Shown here in pieces: positions 16,942 through 25,439 of a DNA stretch of 64,000 bases. A program made the translations under genes and the position numbers. Below the pieces are notes generated by a model. It worked only from the letters and a program-made list of their open reading frames with translations, had not been told where the DNA came from and made no database searches. The first letter of the stretch is position 1; each line of letters begins with the position of its first letter. Origin of the DNA: Oligoflexales bacterium (lineage in GTDB: Bacteria > Bdellovibrionota_B > Oligoflexia > Oligoflexales > RGVZ01); contig CANLUT010000003.1 of assembly GCA_947494335.1 (NCBI GenBank), positions 1 to 64,000 on the forward strand, written 5' to 3'.

Positions 16942-17941
16942 ATGGCTTAAGAATTATTTTACCAGCACTGGCTGGCCCCAAACCAGACTTAGCTAATTCC
17001 GGTAGTTTTGCGAGCGGCACCGTTTGACTAATGGAGCTGGTCAAATCTCCGGTTAAATTAGCCTTGGCGCGCCAAATGAACATGAATTGTGACAGATAAG
17101 ATTTCTTGGCAAGGGCAGTCCCCAGCCAAAAGCCCTCGACTTTTTGATCCTTAAAGATAAATGCACCAGGATCGACGGCCACAGCTTCCTTTGCCAGGGC
17201 ACCGTAGACGGCAATCGTACTGTGATTTGGCAAGGCGTTTGCAAGTTGACCGGTCATGGTTCCGCCCACGGCATCGATGGCGTATGTGGCGTTGAGAGAG
17301 GCGGCGAGATCTCGCAGTTTGGTGACAAAATCTTGATCCGTGGTCAATAGGACGTGTTTAGCGCCGAGATCAGTGAGGGTTTGGATCAATTCCTTTCGGT
17401 GAACGCAGTGAATCACAGAAACATTATAGCGCTTGGCAAGGCGCGCAATCATGCGCCCAAGCTGACTAGCCGCTGCAGTCTGCACCATGGCGCGGTGATG
17501 CCCCTTAATCAGTGGTTCAATCAAAGCAAGCGCACTTAAGGGATTCACAAATGACATCGCTGCTTGATCAGGACTTAGCACCGCAGGATTAAACGGCATG
17601 GCCTCAAGGGCGCGAACTTTCACGTATTCAGCCCAAAAGCCATCACCGCGCTGCGTGGCCGAGGCAACCCACTTGCCTACGAGGCGCCCAGCCATGTAAG
17701 AGCTACCGGCAGCGACCACAAGGCCTGATCCCTCAAATCCTGGAGTTATAGGCAGACTGACTGGGATGTTATAGAGCCCCTCACAGAATAGATCGTCAGA
17801 CGGATTAATAGGTGAGGCTTCGACTTTGATGAGTATTTCGTCTGGCTTAAGGCTTGGCACTGGTATGTCTTGAAGCTCAAGACTTTTTAGTCCCTTGAAT
17901 TCGCGAAGTCTCAGAGCTTTCATCGTTTTTGGAAGTGTCAT
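16934..17941 (-). CDS. MDR-family quinone/enoyl reductase (zinc-independent)
   Basis: A 335-residue medium-chain dehydrogenase/reductase. The N-terminal GroES-like domain has ILIKVEASPINPSDD and ITPGFEGSGLVV; the Rossmann region has MVQTAAASQLGRMIARLAKR and AIDAVGGTMTGQL. The zinc-binding Cys/His set of true alcohol dehydrogenases is absent, which points to NADPH:quinone reductase or trans-enoyl reductase relatives. An inverted repeat 42 bases upstream may be its operator. Confidence 0.85.
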   Translation of the reverse strand: MTLPKTMKALRLREFKGLKSLELQDIPVPSLKPDEILIKVEASPINPSDDLFCEGLYNIPVSLPITPGFEGSGLVVAAGSSYMAGRLVGKWVASATQRGDGFWAEYVKVRALEAMPFNPAVLSPDQAAMSFVNPLSALALIEPLIKGHHRAMVQTAAASQLGRMIARLAKRYNVSVIHCVHRKELIQTLTDLGAKHVLLTTDQDFVTKLRDLAASLNATYAIDAVGGTMTGQLANALPNHSTIAVYGALAKEAVAVDPGAFIFKDQKVEGFWLGTALAKKSYLSQFMFIWRAKANLTGDLTSSISQTVPLAKLPELAKSGLGPASAGKIILKPFT

Positions 17942-17982
17942 CTTTATCTCCAGGCTAAGTTCAAAGCCGAGTTATTCTAGTC

Positions 17983-17992
17983 TAGACGTCTA
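17983..17992. promoter_or_regulatory. Perfect 10-bp palindrome, candidate operator
   Basis: TAGACGTCTA lies 42 bases upstream of the MDR oxidoreductase start, in the promoter-proximal region. TAGAC/GTCTA half-sites are seen in operators of some TetR-family regulators that control oxidoreductases, but no regulator gene is adjacent. Presence of the palindrome is seen; its role is inferred. Confidence 0.3.
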
Positions 17993-18072
17993 AATACCAC
18001 AAAACCACTTAAGATCAGAGTTATCTCAGTGGTGAAAAGGTTACTTTGATGTGACGACTGATAGAAGAGTCC

Positions 18073-18636
18073 TCAACGCTTAAGTTGTGTGCTTATTTGG
18101 ACGTGGCCCTTGCCCGAGGCAGCCATGCGAGTAAATTCGCCACTGATGCTTTTGTCGACTAGTTCAAAAAGCCTTACACCGTTACCCAGAATAATCGGGA
18201 TGTAAGTGATCGTTATTTCATCCACTAAGCCCGCACTGATGGCTTGCCTTACTAAATCGCCACCGTCGAGGTAAACGTGTTTTCCGCAGGCTGTCGACTT
18301 AGCCTTTTCAATCAAGGTCGTGATGGGGCCTGAAGACGGTTCCACAGTCTTTTTGGGAGGAGTCAGCGGACGCCGGGTGGCGACAATCACCGGAGTTTCG
18401 CCATAAACCCATTCACCGAGACCTTGGACAACATCAAAAGTTTTGCGGCCCATCAAAAGACACCCAACTCCTGCCATGAACGCGTCAAACTCAAGATAGC
18501 TTGGACTTTGAGGCAGACTGTGTGCAGTTTTATAGTCTTTCATGAGCCAATCGAGTGAGTGATCCACGCCGGCGATGAAGCCATCGATAGAGCAAGCAAG
18601 ATAGACCGCGACTTTAGATGAATTATTTGCTGTCAA
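18073..18636 (-). CDS. RibD C-terminal/dihydrofolate-reductase-like protein
   Basis: A 187-residue protein of the DHFR-like RibD C-terminal superfamily: VAVYLACSIDGFIAG at the N-terminus, CLLMGRKTFDVVQGLG in the middle and VYLDGGDLVRQAIS with IPIILGNGVRLFE near the end. Stand-alone members are NADPH-dependent reductases of unknown substrate. I favour the TTG start at 18636 because GAGG lies 7 bases upstream; a GTG two codons earlier is too close to that site. Confidence 0.83.
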   Translation of the reverse strand: MTANNSSKVAVYLACSIDGFIAGVDHSLDWLMKDYKTAHSLPQSPSYLEFDAFMAGVGCLLMGRKTFDVVQGLGEWVYGETPVIVATRRPLTPPKKTVEPSSGPITTLIEKAKSTACGKHVYLDGGDLVRQAISAGLVDEITITYIPIILGNGVRLFELVDKSISGEFTRMAASGKGHVQISTQLKR

Positions 18637-18681
18637 AACCACGCCTCACATATTGAAATCGGCTTTGCAAAGTTACTTCGT

Positions 18682-19020
18682 CTAGCCAATCAGTTTAAGC
18701 ACAACAAATGAACTTATGATAAAAAATATGAATGCTGGAAGAATTTGAATGAATGAGTCTTTGATCTTGATTCGAACAATACAGCCCATGAGCATGAGTA
18801 GCGCGATTCCGCTCGCTGCCAGAATTTGAATGACTGGTATAAAATAACCAAAAAGTAATCCCAAGCCCCCAGCAACCTCGAGTGCACCGACTAATGATCT
18901 GAACTGAGGGAGACCGTATCGGTTAAACTCGTCAATCATGTGCTCTGTCTTAAGACACGCAATCCCGTAAAACAGAAAACTGAGTGCAAGAAACACGATG
19001 ACGATATCCAAAAACATCAT
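18682..19020 (-). CDS. DoxX-like small membrane protein
   Basis: A 112-residue protein with four hydrophobic segments (about 1-22, 45-62, 66-84 and 92-111), typical of the DoxX-like family. The loop after segment 1 reads MIDEFNRYGLPQFRSLVG. It is divergent from a related gene at 19165, which has EFKEFGLPEWLRDLTG at the same position. Function unknown; some DoxX proteins act in redox processes at the inner membrane. Confidence 0.75.
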   Translation of the reverse strand: MMFLDIVIVFLALSFLFYGIACLKTEHMIDEFNRYGLPQFRSLVGALEVAGGLGLLFGYFIPVIQILAASGIALLMLMGCIVRIKIKDSFIQILPAFIFFIISSFVVLKLIG

Positions 19021-19164
19021 AGGCCGAGGACTTTCGCTGTTTGTGGTGACTAAAGCGGGAAGAGTTGGGGGTGACTGATAAGACTGTTGCTTCGTTAAGG
19101 GTAAGTGTTTATCATTTTGACACCTTAAGTTCAGACAAACTATATCACTAAATTGGAGCCATCG

Positions 19165-19512
19165 GTGAATACCATCTTACTAGCCATGAAGATTTTGGTT
19201 GCTACGTCGATTTATTTTGTTTGGGTCGTCCGCTACGAAAATATTGTGAAAGAGTTTAAAGAGTTTGGTCTGCCAGAGTGGCTTCGCGATCTGACAGGTA
19301 TTTTGAAGATGTCATTCGCCTTTATGCTTCTATTTGGTACGCCAGACAATGGGCTTGATTCCATCGGGTCCCTTGGAATTGCTGGATTGATGGTTTGTGC
19401 TCAAGCTACGCATTTCCGCACAGGGACGGCTGCGTTTCGTCGTTTGCCATCGCTCGTGCTGCTATCGATGTCGCTCATCATCTTTTATTTATCGTATTAT
19501 TCTGTAGCCTAA
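19165..19512 (+). CDS. DoxX-like small membrane protein
   Basis: A 115-residue protein with four predicted membrane helices, related in length, topology and first-loop sequence to the divergently transcribed gene at 18682. I chose GTG 19165 because GGAG (19155-19158) lies 6 bases upstream; the TTG at 19153 would precede that ribosome-binding site. A palindromic repeat begins 3 bases after its stop codon. Confidence 0.72.
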   Translation: MNTILLAMKILVATSIYFVWVVRYENIVKEFKEFGLPEWLRDLTGILKMSFAFMLLFGTPDNGLDSIGSLGIAGLMVCAQATHFRTGTAAFRRLPSLVLLSMSLIIFYLSYYSVA

Positions 19513-19515
19513 TAC

Positions 19516-19552
19516 GTTGTCTGCCACAAAACATTGACTCCGACGCCGGAGT
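19516..19552. repeat. 37-bp intergenic palindromic repeat, copy 2
   Basis: Second copy of the element at 14156-14192, same orientation, 31 of 37 positions identical. The 3' palindrome here is ACTCCGACGCCGGAGT, which keeps a 6-bp stem (ACTCCG/CGGAGT). It lies between converging genes (DoxX-like and cytosine deaminase). Confidence 0.7.
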
Positions 19553-19600
19553 TGGAAACCGAAAAAGGTCGGTTAGGCTCAATTTCGCAAATTTGAGATT

Positions 19601-20038
19601 CTAAACGCCGATATCCTCGTTCCAGAGCTTTGGGCGTTCTCTGATGAAGGTCTCCATTAGTTCGATGCAGCGGTTGTCTTGCACGATTTGAATGTCAATG
19701 CCGCGAGATTTTAAATAGCTCTCTGGGCCCTGGAAGGTCTTATTCTCACCAATGACAATGCGAGGAATTTTGTACAGGAGAGCTGTTCCGCTGCACATGT
19801 CGCAGGGTGAAAGCGTCGAGTACAAGATAGCTTTCTGATAGTCCTTAGCTGTCAATCGTCCAGCATTTTCCAGGCAATCCATCTCAGCGTGAAGTATGGC
19901 GCTGCCCTTTTGCACGCGTCGGTTGTGTCCTCGTCCTACGATTTTATTGTCAATGACAAGAATGGAGCCAATGGGAATTCCGCCCTCTTTTAATCCTAAT
20001 TCGGCCTCTTCAATTGCTGCTTTAAGAAATAAATCCAT
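19601..20038 (-). CDS. Cytosine deaminase, yeast Fcy1-like
   Basis: A 145-residue zinc-dependent deaminase of the CDA fold. Zinc and proton-shuttle motifs are visible: HAEMDCLEN (His and catalytic Glu, about 52-54) and SPCDMCSG (two zinc Cys, about 77-80). The C-terminus FIRERPKLWNEDIGV and the preceding VIGENKTFQGPESYL closely resemble the yeast cytosine deaminase Fcy1, rather than bacterial CodA, which is an unrelated amidohydrolase. Expected reaction: cytosine to uracil, pyrimidine salvage. ATG with GAGG 8 bases upstream. Confidence 0.9.
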   Translation of the reverse strand: MDLFLKAAIEEAELGLKEGGIPIGSILVIDNKIVGRGHNRRVQKGSAILHAEMDCLENAGRLTAKDYQKAILYSTLSPCDMCSGTALLYKIPRIVIGENKTFQGPESYLKSRGIDIQIVQDNRCIELMETFIRERPKLWNEDIGV

Positions 20039-20131
20039 TTAGGTCCTCGGTAAGATTTTTCACGGAATAATGACTTAGATTATCTCTTAGAGTTGAGAAG
20101 GATCAAAGTGGGATCTTGGTAACGCCTTGGC

Positions 20132-20209
20132 TTTAAAGATATCAAAATAAATCAATTATTTCATTATATTAAGCTTAATCCTTAAGGTTCAAAAAAACTG
20201 ATCCGATAA
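20132..20209 (+). promoter_or_regulatory. Sigma-28-like promoter P1 with upstream element
   Basis: TAAGGTTC (20183-20190), 11 bases, then TCCGATAA (20202-20209), compared with the FliA consensus TAAAGTTT-N11-GCCGATAA. An AT-rich element containing TATCAAAATAAA has its TATC exactly 62 bases before the -10 octamer, as in P2 and P3. It is followed by the lipoprotein/FadL-like unit starting at 20247. Confidence 0.7.
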
Positions 20210-20246
20210 TATTTTGTTACAGTCGAACATCAGGAACTTTAGAGTC

Positions 20247-21092
20247 ATGAATTCGGGCCGGAATATTATTATTTTCACCATTGGTTCCGCTCTGTTGGCA
20301 GGCTGCGGCGCTCGCACTAAAACTGCGAGTCAGGTCGGCAGCATATTTTCAACCGGTTCAAATGCATTAAGCACTCGTCTTGTGGACCTTTGCCAATCAA
20401 TTCGTAGCCGTAGTGAAAAGCCGAACATGAGTGGCGCCTCGATGACAGATCAAGAGTGTGCTGATGCGGGACTGAACGCAGATAATTATCGTTCGGTCAA
20501 AGAGAAGTTTTCATTTGTTGGTCTGGATAACGAAATTTCAAAAGTAGATGGTAAAGATGTTTTGACCATCAAGACACGTGCAAAAATTTGGCTCAATTCA
20601 AATATCATCAATATGGCTGTCAAACTGACAAATGCACTACAGAAGCGTGCTGAAGGCGGCGATGATATTTTTGGCAAGCCCGATCCGGCAGGTGGCGGCG
20701 ATAAATTGGCCAATCTCCTCAAAATCAGTGTGAAGGAATTGAAGAAAATTGAGTTTAATATGGCAGAAAAGTCATTCGCAGGACGACTAAATATCTCTGG
20801 TGAAGGAATTGCAAAGCTTAACAATGATATTGATATCGATGGCAAGCTTTTCTCTGATTCAGTGGCTGTCAATGTTTCAACTCCAAGTCAAACAGCATTC
20901 AAGGATTCAATTCTTCGTGATGTCAACGCCTTGGCGATCGTTACCCCATTTGCGGGCGATATTTATGTCGATATAAGGTTTGAAGTGAATATGCACTCAG
21001 TTGGACTCGGTAGTGCGATCAAGACGAACCTTGAATCGGCTCTCGGCTCTGCCTTGAAGAAGGGTCTTGATTCCTTGTTGAAGATAGAGTGA
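20247..21092 (+). CDS. Lipoprotein of unknown function (first gene of FadL-like unit 1)
   Basis: A 281-residue predicted lipoprotein: signal IIIFTIGSALLAGC with lipobox LAGC. The mature part has no recognised domain and is mixed alpha/beta in appearance, with a predicted amphipathic C-terminal helix (SALGSALKKGLDSLL). I chose ATG 20247: the in-frame TTG at 20214 would sit at the expected transcription start of the sigma-28-like promoter and lacks a ribosome-binding site. It precedes another lipoprotein gene by 27 bases and a FadL-like gene, all probably one transcript. Confidence 0.78.
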   Translation: MNSGRNIIIFTIGSALLAGCGARTKTASQVGSIFSTGSNALSTRLVDLCQSIRSRSEKPNMSGASMTDQECADAGLNADNYRSVKEKFSFVGLDNEISKVDGKDVLTIKTRAKIWLNSNIINMAVKLTNALQKRAEGGDDIFGKPDPAGGGDKLANLLKISVKELKKIEFNMAEKSFAGRLNISGEGIAKLNNDIDIDGKLFSDSVAVNVSTPSQTAFKDSILRDVNALAIVTPFAGDIYVDIRFEVNMHSVGLGSAIKTNLESALGSALKKGLDSLLKIE

Positions 21093-21119
21093 TCGGCTTG
21101 CTGTGGGAGGATATTTGTT

Positions 21120-22073
21120 ATGCATAGTTGGGCCATAACTTCATTGATAGCTTCTACTCTGGTCGGCTGTAACGTTGATTTGACTGATGGCAAGGCATTT
21201 AGTGGTGGCGGCGCCGAAAAGAAACCGTGGGGAAAGATCGCTGCCGTATCTGGTGACGCAAACGCAAAACCAGCAGTTAAGGGACGCTTTCAACTGAGAG
21301 TTTCCTTGTTTCCTGCGGCGCTTAAAAATGCCCAGGTTTTGACTAATGCGACAACTCAGCAAATTCTTGCAAATGGCAATCTTTGTATGGGTGAAGTAAA
21401 TCTTCATATCATGCAGGACTTCAAACTCAAGTTTCCACAAAGCAAAGCAAAATGTCTTTTGATCGGAGATTTGGATTTGGAGAAATTACTTGGTGGACTG
21501 GGGGATGATAACGATAAGGGCGCAATTGAGTCCGACGGCAAAGTCCTACGACTTGAAAAGTTGGGGCCAGTCAGGTTTTCTCCAGCTAGGCCGTTGCTCA
21601 TGGGTCCGATTGCACAAGACATGTCAATTTTTCAGGGTTTTTCTGAGACTAAAGCCTATTCCGCAGTGTACAAGGATGAGGATAACGGACAAGAAAAGAC
21701 GGGCAACGGTAACATCGGTATCCGAGTTCTTGAAGCAGGATCCCAGTTTGCTCCCATTTTGATGCCAGGGACAAATTTTGACAGTATTCTATCATTTGAA
21801 CTCACAACGTCAGGTTTTGAAGGTTTGCCGCGATCCAAGGGTTTTTTATTTGATAAGGTAACATTTTGGCTGAATAGTCGTCCTATCGCCATTCCGCGTA
21901 TTATGATTCAGTCGAAGGCAAGCCATCTGTTGGATGCTGCGCCGAAACCTGATGGTTCAAGTCAATCCGGCGGTGGTGTGTTTGGAGCAACGCAGTCACC
22001 TATTGTCAAAGCGATTGCTGGCTGGTTTGATCTATATATCCACTTGGATGCTATTAGTTTTGATTCCGATTAA
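21120..22073 (+). CDS. Lipoprotein of unknown function (second gene of FadL-like unit 1)
   Basis: A 317-residue predicted lipoprotein with signal MHSWAITSLIASTLVGC (lipobox LVGC) and a Gly/Lys-rich start of the mature chain. No domain recognised; the sequence suggests a beta-rich globular protein with a low-complexity Gly/Ser stretch near the C-terminus (about 285-292). GGAGG lies 9 bases before the ATG. It sits between the first lipoprotein gene and the FadL-like barrel gene, so a surface or barrel-associated role is inferred from context only. Confidence 0.75.
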   Translation: MHSWAITSLIASTLVGCNVDLTDGKAFSGGGAEKKPWGKIAAVSGDANAKPAVKGRFQLRVSLFPAALKNAQVLTNATTQQILANGNLCMGEVNLHIMQDFKLKFPQSKAKCLLIGDLDLEKLLGGLGDDNDKGAIESDGKVLRLEKLGPVRFSPARPLLMGPIAQDMSIFQGFSETKAYSAVYKDEDNGQEKTGNGNIGIRVLEAGSQFAPILMPGTNFDSILSFELTTSGFEGLPRSKGFLFDKVTFWLNSRPIAIPRIMIQSKASHLLDAAPKPDGSSQSGGGVFGATQSPIVKAIAGWFDLYIHLDAISFDSD

Positions 22074-22088
22074 AATTTTCAGGCTTGG

Positions 22089-23426
22089 ATGATGTCGCTT
22101 AAGTATTCTTATCTTTTAGATTTTCCTCGCAGCGCATTGTTCTCGATGGGTTTGTTGTTCAGCCTGATATTTTTCAACGCAGAGTCGCGGGCGGAATCAA
22201 AAGCGGCGTCGATTACCCCTTTTCCGGATAATCCGGCAAGCGGTGCTTTTCTTCAACAAAGTTCGGCATCCCTAAAAATTACCCCAATTTCAATTGATGA
22301 CGTCAAGCTTCGTTATGTGGGGTCTGAAACAATCGCGAAGAAAAATGAAAGTCCGCTAAGCTTTGCCGATATTCGGACAGGTGTTGTTTTTAAACCTTCC
22401 AGAAGGTGGGGGCTTGGTATTGGTGAGATTTTGCCCCCTGTGTCTGTGGAGCGAAAGATAACGTCGATCCCAATTGTGGTTCTAAATCAGGTGAACTTTG
22501 TCGATTTGAAAGTAAATGCCTCTGTAAAATATGGATTCTCGTTTTTTGGCCATTATCTGTTGAATGATCGGCTTGGCCTGGGTTTGGGAATTGCTGGACG
22601 CAAAATTGACGTGAAAGCCGAGGGAACGTCCCAGGGTAGTAAGCTTTTTGACGGTTCATTTGTACTCACTGACAATAAACTTTCAGTCGGACTCAACTAC
22701 GATGCCTCTCCAAACCGGCTTCGCATCGGTTTGTCTGCGCTAGTTTATGCTTCGAACGGTATCTCCGCTAAAATCGACACGCCACTTGCATCGGGAGCAC
22801 AGGGCGGCGGTTTGAAAGGCACAGATCAAACTTCGAATAAATTTATGTCGGAATTTTTGATGGGGGTTGAGTTTCAAGTCAATCCATTGCTGACCATATA
22901 CTCCGATGGATTATGGAGACGCGCGGATCCCAGCCAAGAAGAATTCAGCATTGTTGATCTGGTTTCAAAAAAGAAGGATATCCATGACACACTTAGCTAT
23001 TTTGGAGCTCTAAGTTACATGGTTAGACCATCGCAGTTCGGCTTAGCAACCTTCACATATGAGCCATCGCCAATTGGGCCTGGAAGTAAGGGTGAGGGTG
23101 GACTTTCTGGTTTTGGAATGAAGGAAACGATTTTACTATATTCGGGGTTTGGTGATTTGCTTCCTGCATGGAGTCTTGGCGCTGGTTATCAATACGGGGA
23201 GGAACTACCTACGCAAGATGACACAGGACGTGCTGGTCGACCTGGTAAAGGCCGGAGCGATAAAGTAAAAAAATTAGAAAGGACCAGTTTGAAAGACCGG
23301 ATAACGTTTTCAATTGGTGTACGCTACCGTCGTGCATCTCTTGGAGTTGATTTGGATGGAGAGCTCCCGGGGGCTTATTCACAGACAAAACTACAGTTTC
23401 CGATTTCTCTAAAGACTATCTTTTAA
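22089..23426 (+). CDS. FadL-like (OmpP1 family) outer-membrane protein, unit 1
   Basis: A 445-residue protein with a long signal peptide (ending near ESRAES), followed by ITPFPDNPASGAF, reminiscent of the conserved NPA motif at the N-terminus of FadL-family channels. Alternating beta-strand patterns rich in Gly and aromatics follow, and the chain ends in a terminal strand closing with Phe (PISLKTIF), as in barrel proteins. FadL channels carry hydrophobic molecules across the outer membrane; the ligand here is unknown. ATG 15 bases after the upstream lipoprotein. A shared terminator follows. Related in layout to the gene at 31825. Confidence 0.7.
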   Translation: MMSLKYSYLLDFPRSALFSMGLLFSLIFFNAESRAESKAASITPFPDNPASGAFLQQSSASLKITPISIDDVKLRYVGSETIAKKNESPLSFADIRTGVVFKPSRRWGLGIGEILPPVSVERKITSIPIVVLNQVNFVDLKVNASVKYGFSFFGHYLLNDRLGLGLGIAGRKIDVKAEGTSQGSKLFDGSFVLTDNKLSVGLNYDASPNRLRIGLSALVYASNGISAKIDTPLASGAQGGGLKGTDQTSNKFMSEFLMGVEFQVNPLLTIYSDGLWRRADPSQEEFSIVDLVSKKKDIHDTLSYFGALSYMVRPSQFGLATFTYEPSPIGPGSKGEGGLSGFGMKETILLYSGFGDLLPAWSLGAGYQYGEELPTQDDTGRAGRPGKGRSDKVKKLERTSLKDRITFSIGVRYRRASLGVDLDGELPGAYSQTKLQFPISLKTIF

Positions 23427-23430
23427 AAGT

Positions 23431-23456
23431 AAAACCCCGCCAAATGGCGGGGTTTC
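23431..23456. terminator. Bidirectional terminator between convergent genes
   Basis: The 10-bp stem AAACCCCGCC/GGCGGGGTTT (23432-23441 and 23446-23455) has an AAAT loop. It carries T residues on both sides and lies between the stop codons of the FadL-like gene (+) and the papain-like protease gene (-). Confidence 0.85.
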
Positions 23457-23476
23457 GTTGAAAAGATTAAGTGAAA

Positions 23477-24292
23477 TTATTCAGCTGACGTGTAGAAGAA
23501 TAATGCTGCGTCGCCTGCTGTGGATGCGAGCTGGTTACAGCCTTGCTTTGACCATGCAAAGCCACCGTCACCCCAGTCCGTACCCCAGGAGTTTCCAATC
23601 AGGAATTCATAACCACCGTTTGGTGCTGGACGGTATCCGGCAAGGGTCACCATGTGGTTAATGCCGCGGCTACCGCAGGATGTAATGCGTGCACTCGAAT
23701 TTGGAGAAAAGCTGCTACCAGCTGCAACAGTTACGGCTATAACGCCGTAGTCAAGGATGGCTTGACGTAGCTCATCGACCCCTGGAGCGCGGTTGTTGGC
23801 TCCAATCATGGCCCAGCGTGTTGCTTTTGCAAATTTTTCACCTTTGCATGAGTAACGGGCGCTTGCACGGTAAGGACAAAGTTCTTCTGTGGTCACTCCT
23901 TTTGAAACCTCAAAACGTCCATCCATGAAACCACCGCGACAGCCGTAAGAATTTGGATCATTTACGAGAGCGTCCTGCTCAGCAAGATCCAGTGCTTCGT
24001 CGGAAGAACGGCCGGCTTTGATCAAAGCCGCTTCAAATGCTTTGGTGCGGGCAAATGACCAGCAAGATCCACAGTTACCTTGATTCTTGATGGGAGTCAC
24101 CAGACCTTGCTCGCGTGCGTCATAGCTCTCTGGCAAATCACCGCGAACAGTGATGGACTTGTACTGAGCTGGCATTCCTTTAGGTCGTGGCAATAAACCC
24201 GTGCGGTAGGTTTTGCCTTTGATGGTGACTTCATCAGACTCAGCAAAAGCGGCAGTCGATAAGAACAAAAGACTCCATAAAAGTTTACGCAT
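23477..24292 (-). CDS. Exported papain-family (C1) cysteine protease
   Basis: A 271-residue protein with signal peptide MRKLLWSLLFLSTAAFA and a complete C1 peptidase core: oxyanion Gln and catalytic Cys in NQGNCGSCWSFA, catalytic His in INHMVTLAGY and Asn in IGNSWGTDWGDGG. The N-terminal pro-segment is short, and the DAREQGLVTPIKNQG entry is typical of mature papains. It probably degrades proteins in the periplasm or outside the cell. The ATG at 24292 has GGAG 9 bases upstream. C1 proteases are less common in bacteria than in eukaryotes. Confidence 0.92.
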   Translation of the reverse strand: MRKLLWSLLFLSTAAFAESDEVTIKGKTYRTGLLPRPKGMPAQYKSITVRGDLPESYDAREQGLVTPIKNQGNCGSCWSFARTKAFEAALIKAGRSSDEALDLAEQDALVNDPNSYGCRGGFMDGRFEVSKGVTTEELCPYRASARYSCKGEKFAKATRWAMIGANNRAPGVDELRQAILDYGVIAVTVAAGSSFSPNSSARITSCGSRGINHMVTLAGYRPAPNGGYEFLIGNSWGTDWGDGGFAWSKQGCNQLASTAGDAALFFYTSAE

Positions 24293-24386
24293 ATATTCAC
24301 TCCTTCGTGTTTGGAATTGATTCCATCCCTTTATTTTAAGGCGTGGCACGCAAACCTCAAAGTAACGCAGCGGACAATTAAATGGG

Positions 24387-24429
24387 TGAAAACTCTCAGA
24401 AGCCTTGATGTGCAGGCATTCTGAGAGTT
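24387..24429 (-). terminator. Terminator-like hairpin downstream of the exported hydrolase
   Basis: The stem AACTCTCAGAA/TTCTGAGAGTT (24391-24401 and 24419-24429) continues with GCCT/AGGC. On the minus strand it is followed by TTTT, about 75 bases after the stop codon at 24502. The T tract is short. Confidence 0.5.
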
Positions 24430-24501
24430 CCTAGTGTGAGGTATTATAAATTTTTATGAGCGCTTTTTGTCAAAAAACAAATGTACTAGCGCGAGGTGTG
24501 A

Positions 24502-25260
24502 TTATGGAGTGGGGAGCGCGCAAACGTCGCTCGTAATTTGATTGGCGACCTTTCTCCACATGGTTTCATCGGTCTCCATCAAGCGGTGCGCACCCATTGG
24601 GATCCACCAGCCAGCGTCGAAGGAGCGCTCAACGTTTTCATGAGCCGCGGTAATCTTGCTCGAGTGAAGCAAAGTAAATTCAAGCTGAAACCAGTTTGTC
24701 CAACGAGCTACGCTTTTGGAGATCTGAGCGTAGTCTGGCTCAAGATCTTGAGGCGCACGCCGACAGCCTGGAGATGAGCCGGAGATGACGCCACCAATAA
24801 AAATGGCGGGTCCACAATCTCTGACACTGATGGGGTCGACAGTATGCAGTGCTCTATAGTTTAAGTTTGGAAGACGTCGCACAAGATCCATCGCAGTCCA
24901 GCCGCCATGGGACTGACCCCACAAATAAATCGGAGCGTTATCATTAGCGGCTGCAGTGTCTTCAACTAATTGCGCGAGTTGATCTCTGTTCATCGGTGCA
25001 CTTTGCAAATCAAGAGCGCCTGATGAAACGTAAATAGGATCGTTACCCAGTGCGTAGCAAGTTCTGATTTCAATGATTTCATTTTTGTAGGCTTTTTGCA
25101 CCTGATCCACGGTTTGATTCATCATGGCAGATGATTTGATCTCAGTTGTTTTTCCATCAAGAGCGCAGGATCCAAAGCCGCCCATGAAAACCATGATCGG
25201 GCTGGCCCAAGCGTTGGAGCTGATCATTAGGCATAAAACAAATGTCGTCATGCGAAACAT
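24502..25260 (-). CDS. Exported serine-hydrolase-like protein
   Basis: A 252-residue protein with signal peptide ending NAWAS. The sequence suggests an alpha/beta-hydrolase: an early strand PIMVFMGGFGSC, a nucleophile elbow LWGQSHGGW (GxSxG), then TVDPIS as a possible acid and GAHRLM as a possible His, in the canonical order. Five or more Cys could form disulfides. Substrate unknown. The ATG at 25260 follows GAGGT. It is isolated on the minus strand within the surface-protein block. Confidence 0.72.
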   Translation of the reverse strand: MFRMTTFVLCLMISSNAWASPIMVFMGGFGSCALDGKTTEIKSSAMMNQTVDQVQKAYKNEIIEIRTCYALGNDPIYVSSGALDLQSAPMNRDQLAQLVEDTAAANDNAPIYLWGQSHGGWTAMDLVRRLPNLNYRALHTVDPISVRDCGPAIFIGGVISGSSPGCRRAPQDLEPDYAQISKSVARWTNWFQLEFTLLHSSKITAAHENVERSFDAGWWIPMGAHRLMETDETMWRKVANQITSDVCALPTP

Positions 25261-25439
25261 CGTTCACCTCAACAAGACATTAATGGATAGGTCCGGGTAT
25301 AACTATTACAAATATCCATAGAATCCAATGAAAATGTCTATCCAAGATAAACATCTGAAATCACGTGGAAATAATTGATTTGAGAACTGTCGTTTCGTGC
25401 GTATGTTGTGATGTAGAGGTGATTTTTTGAGGGGTTTTT

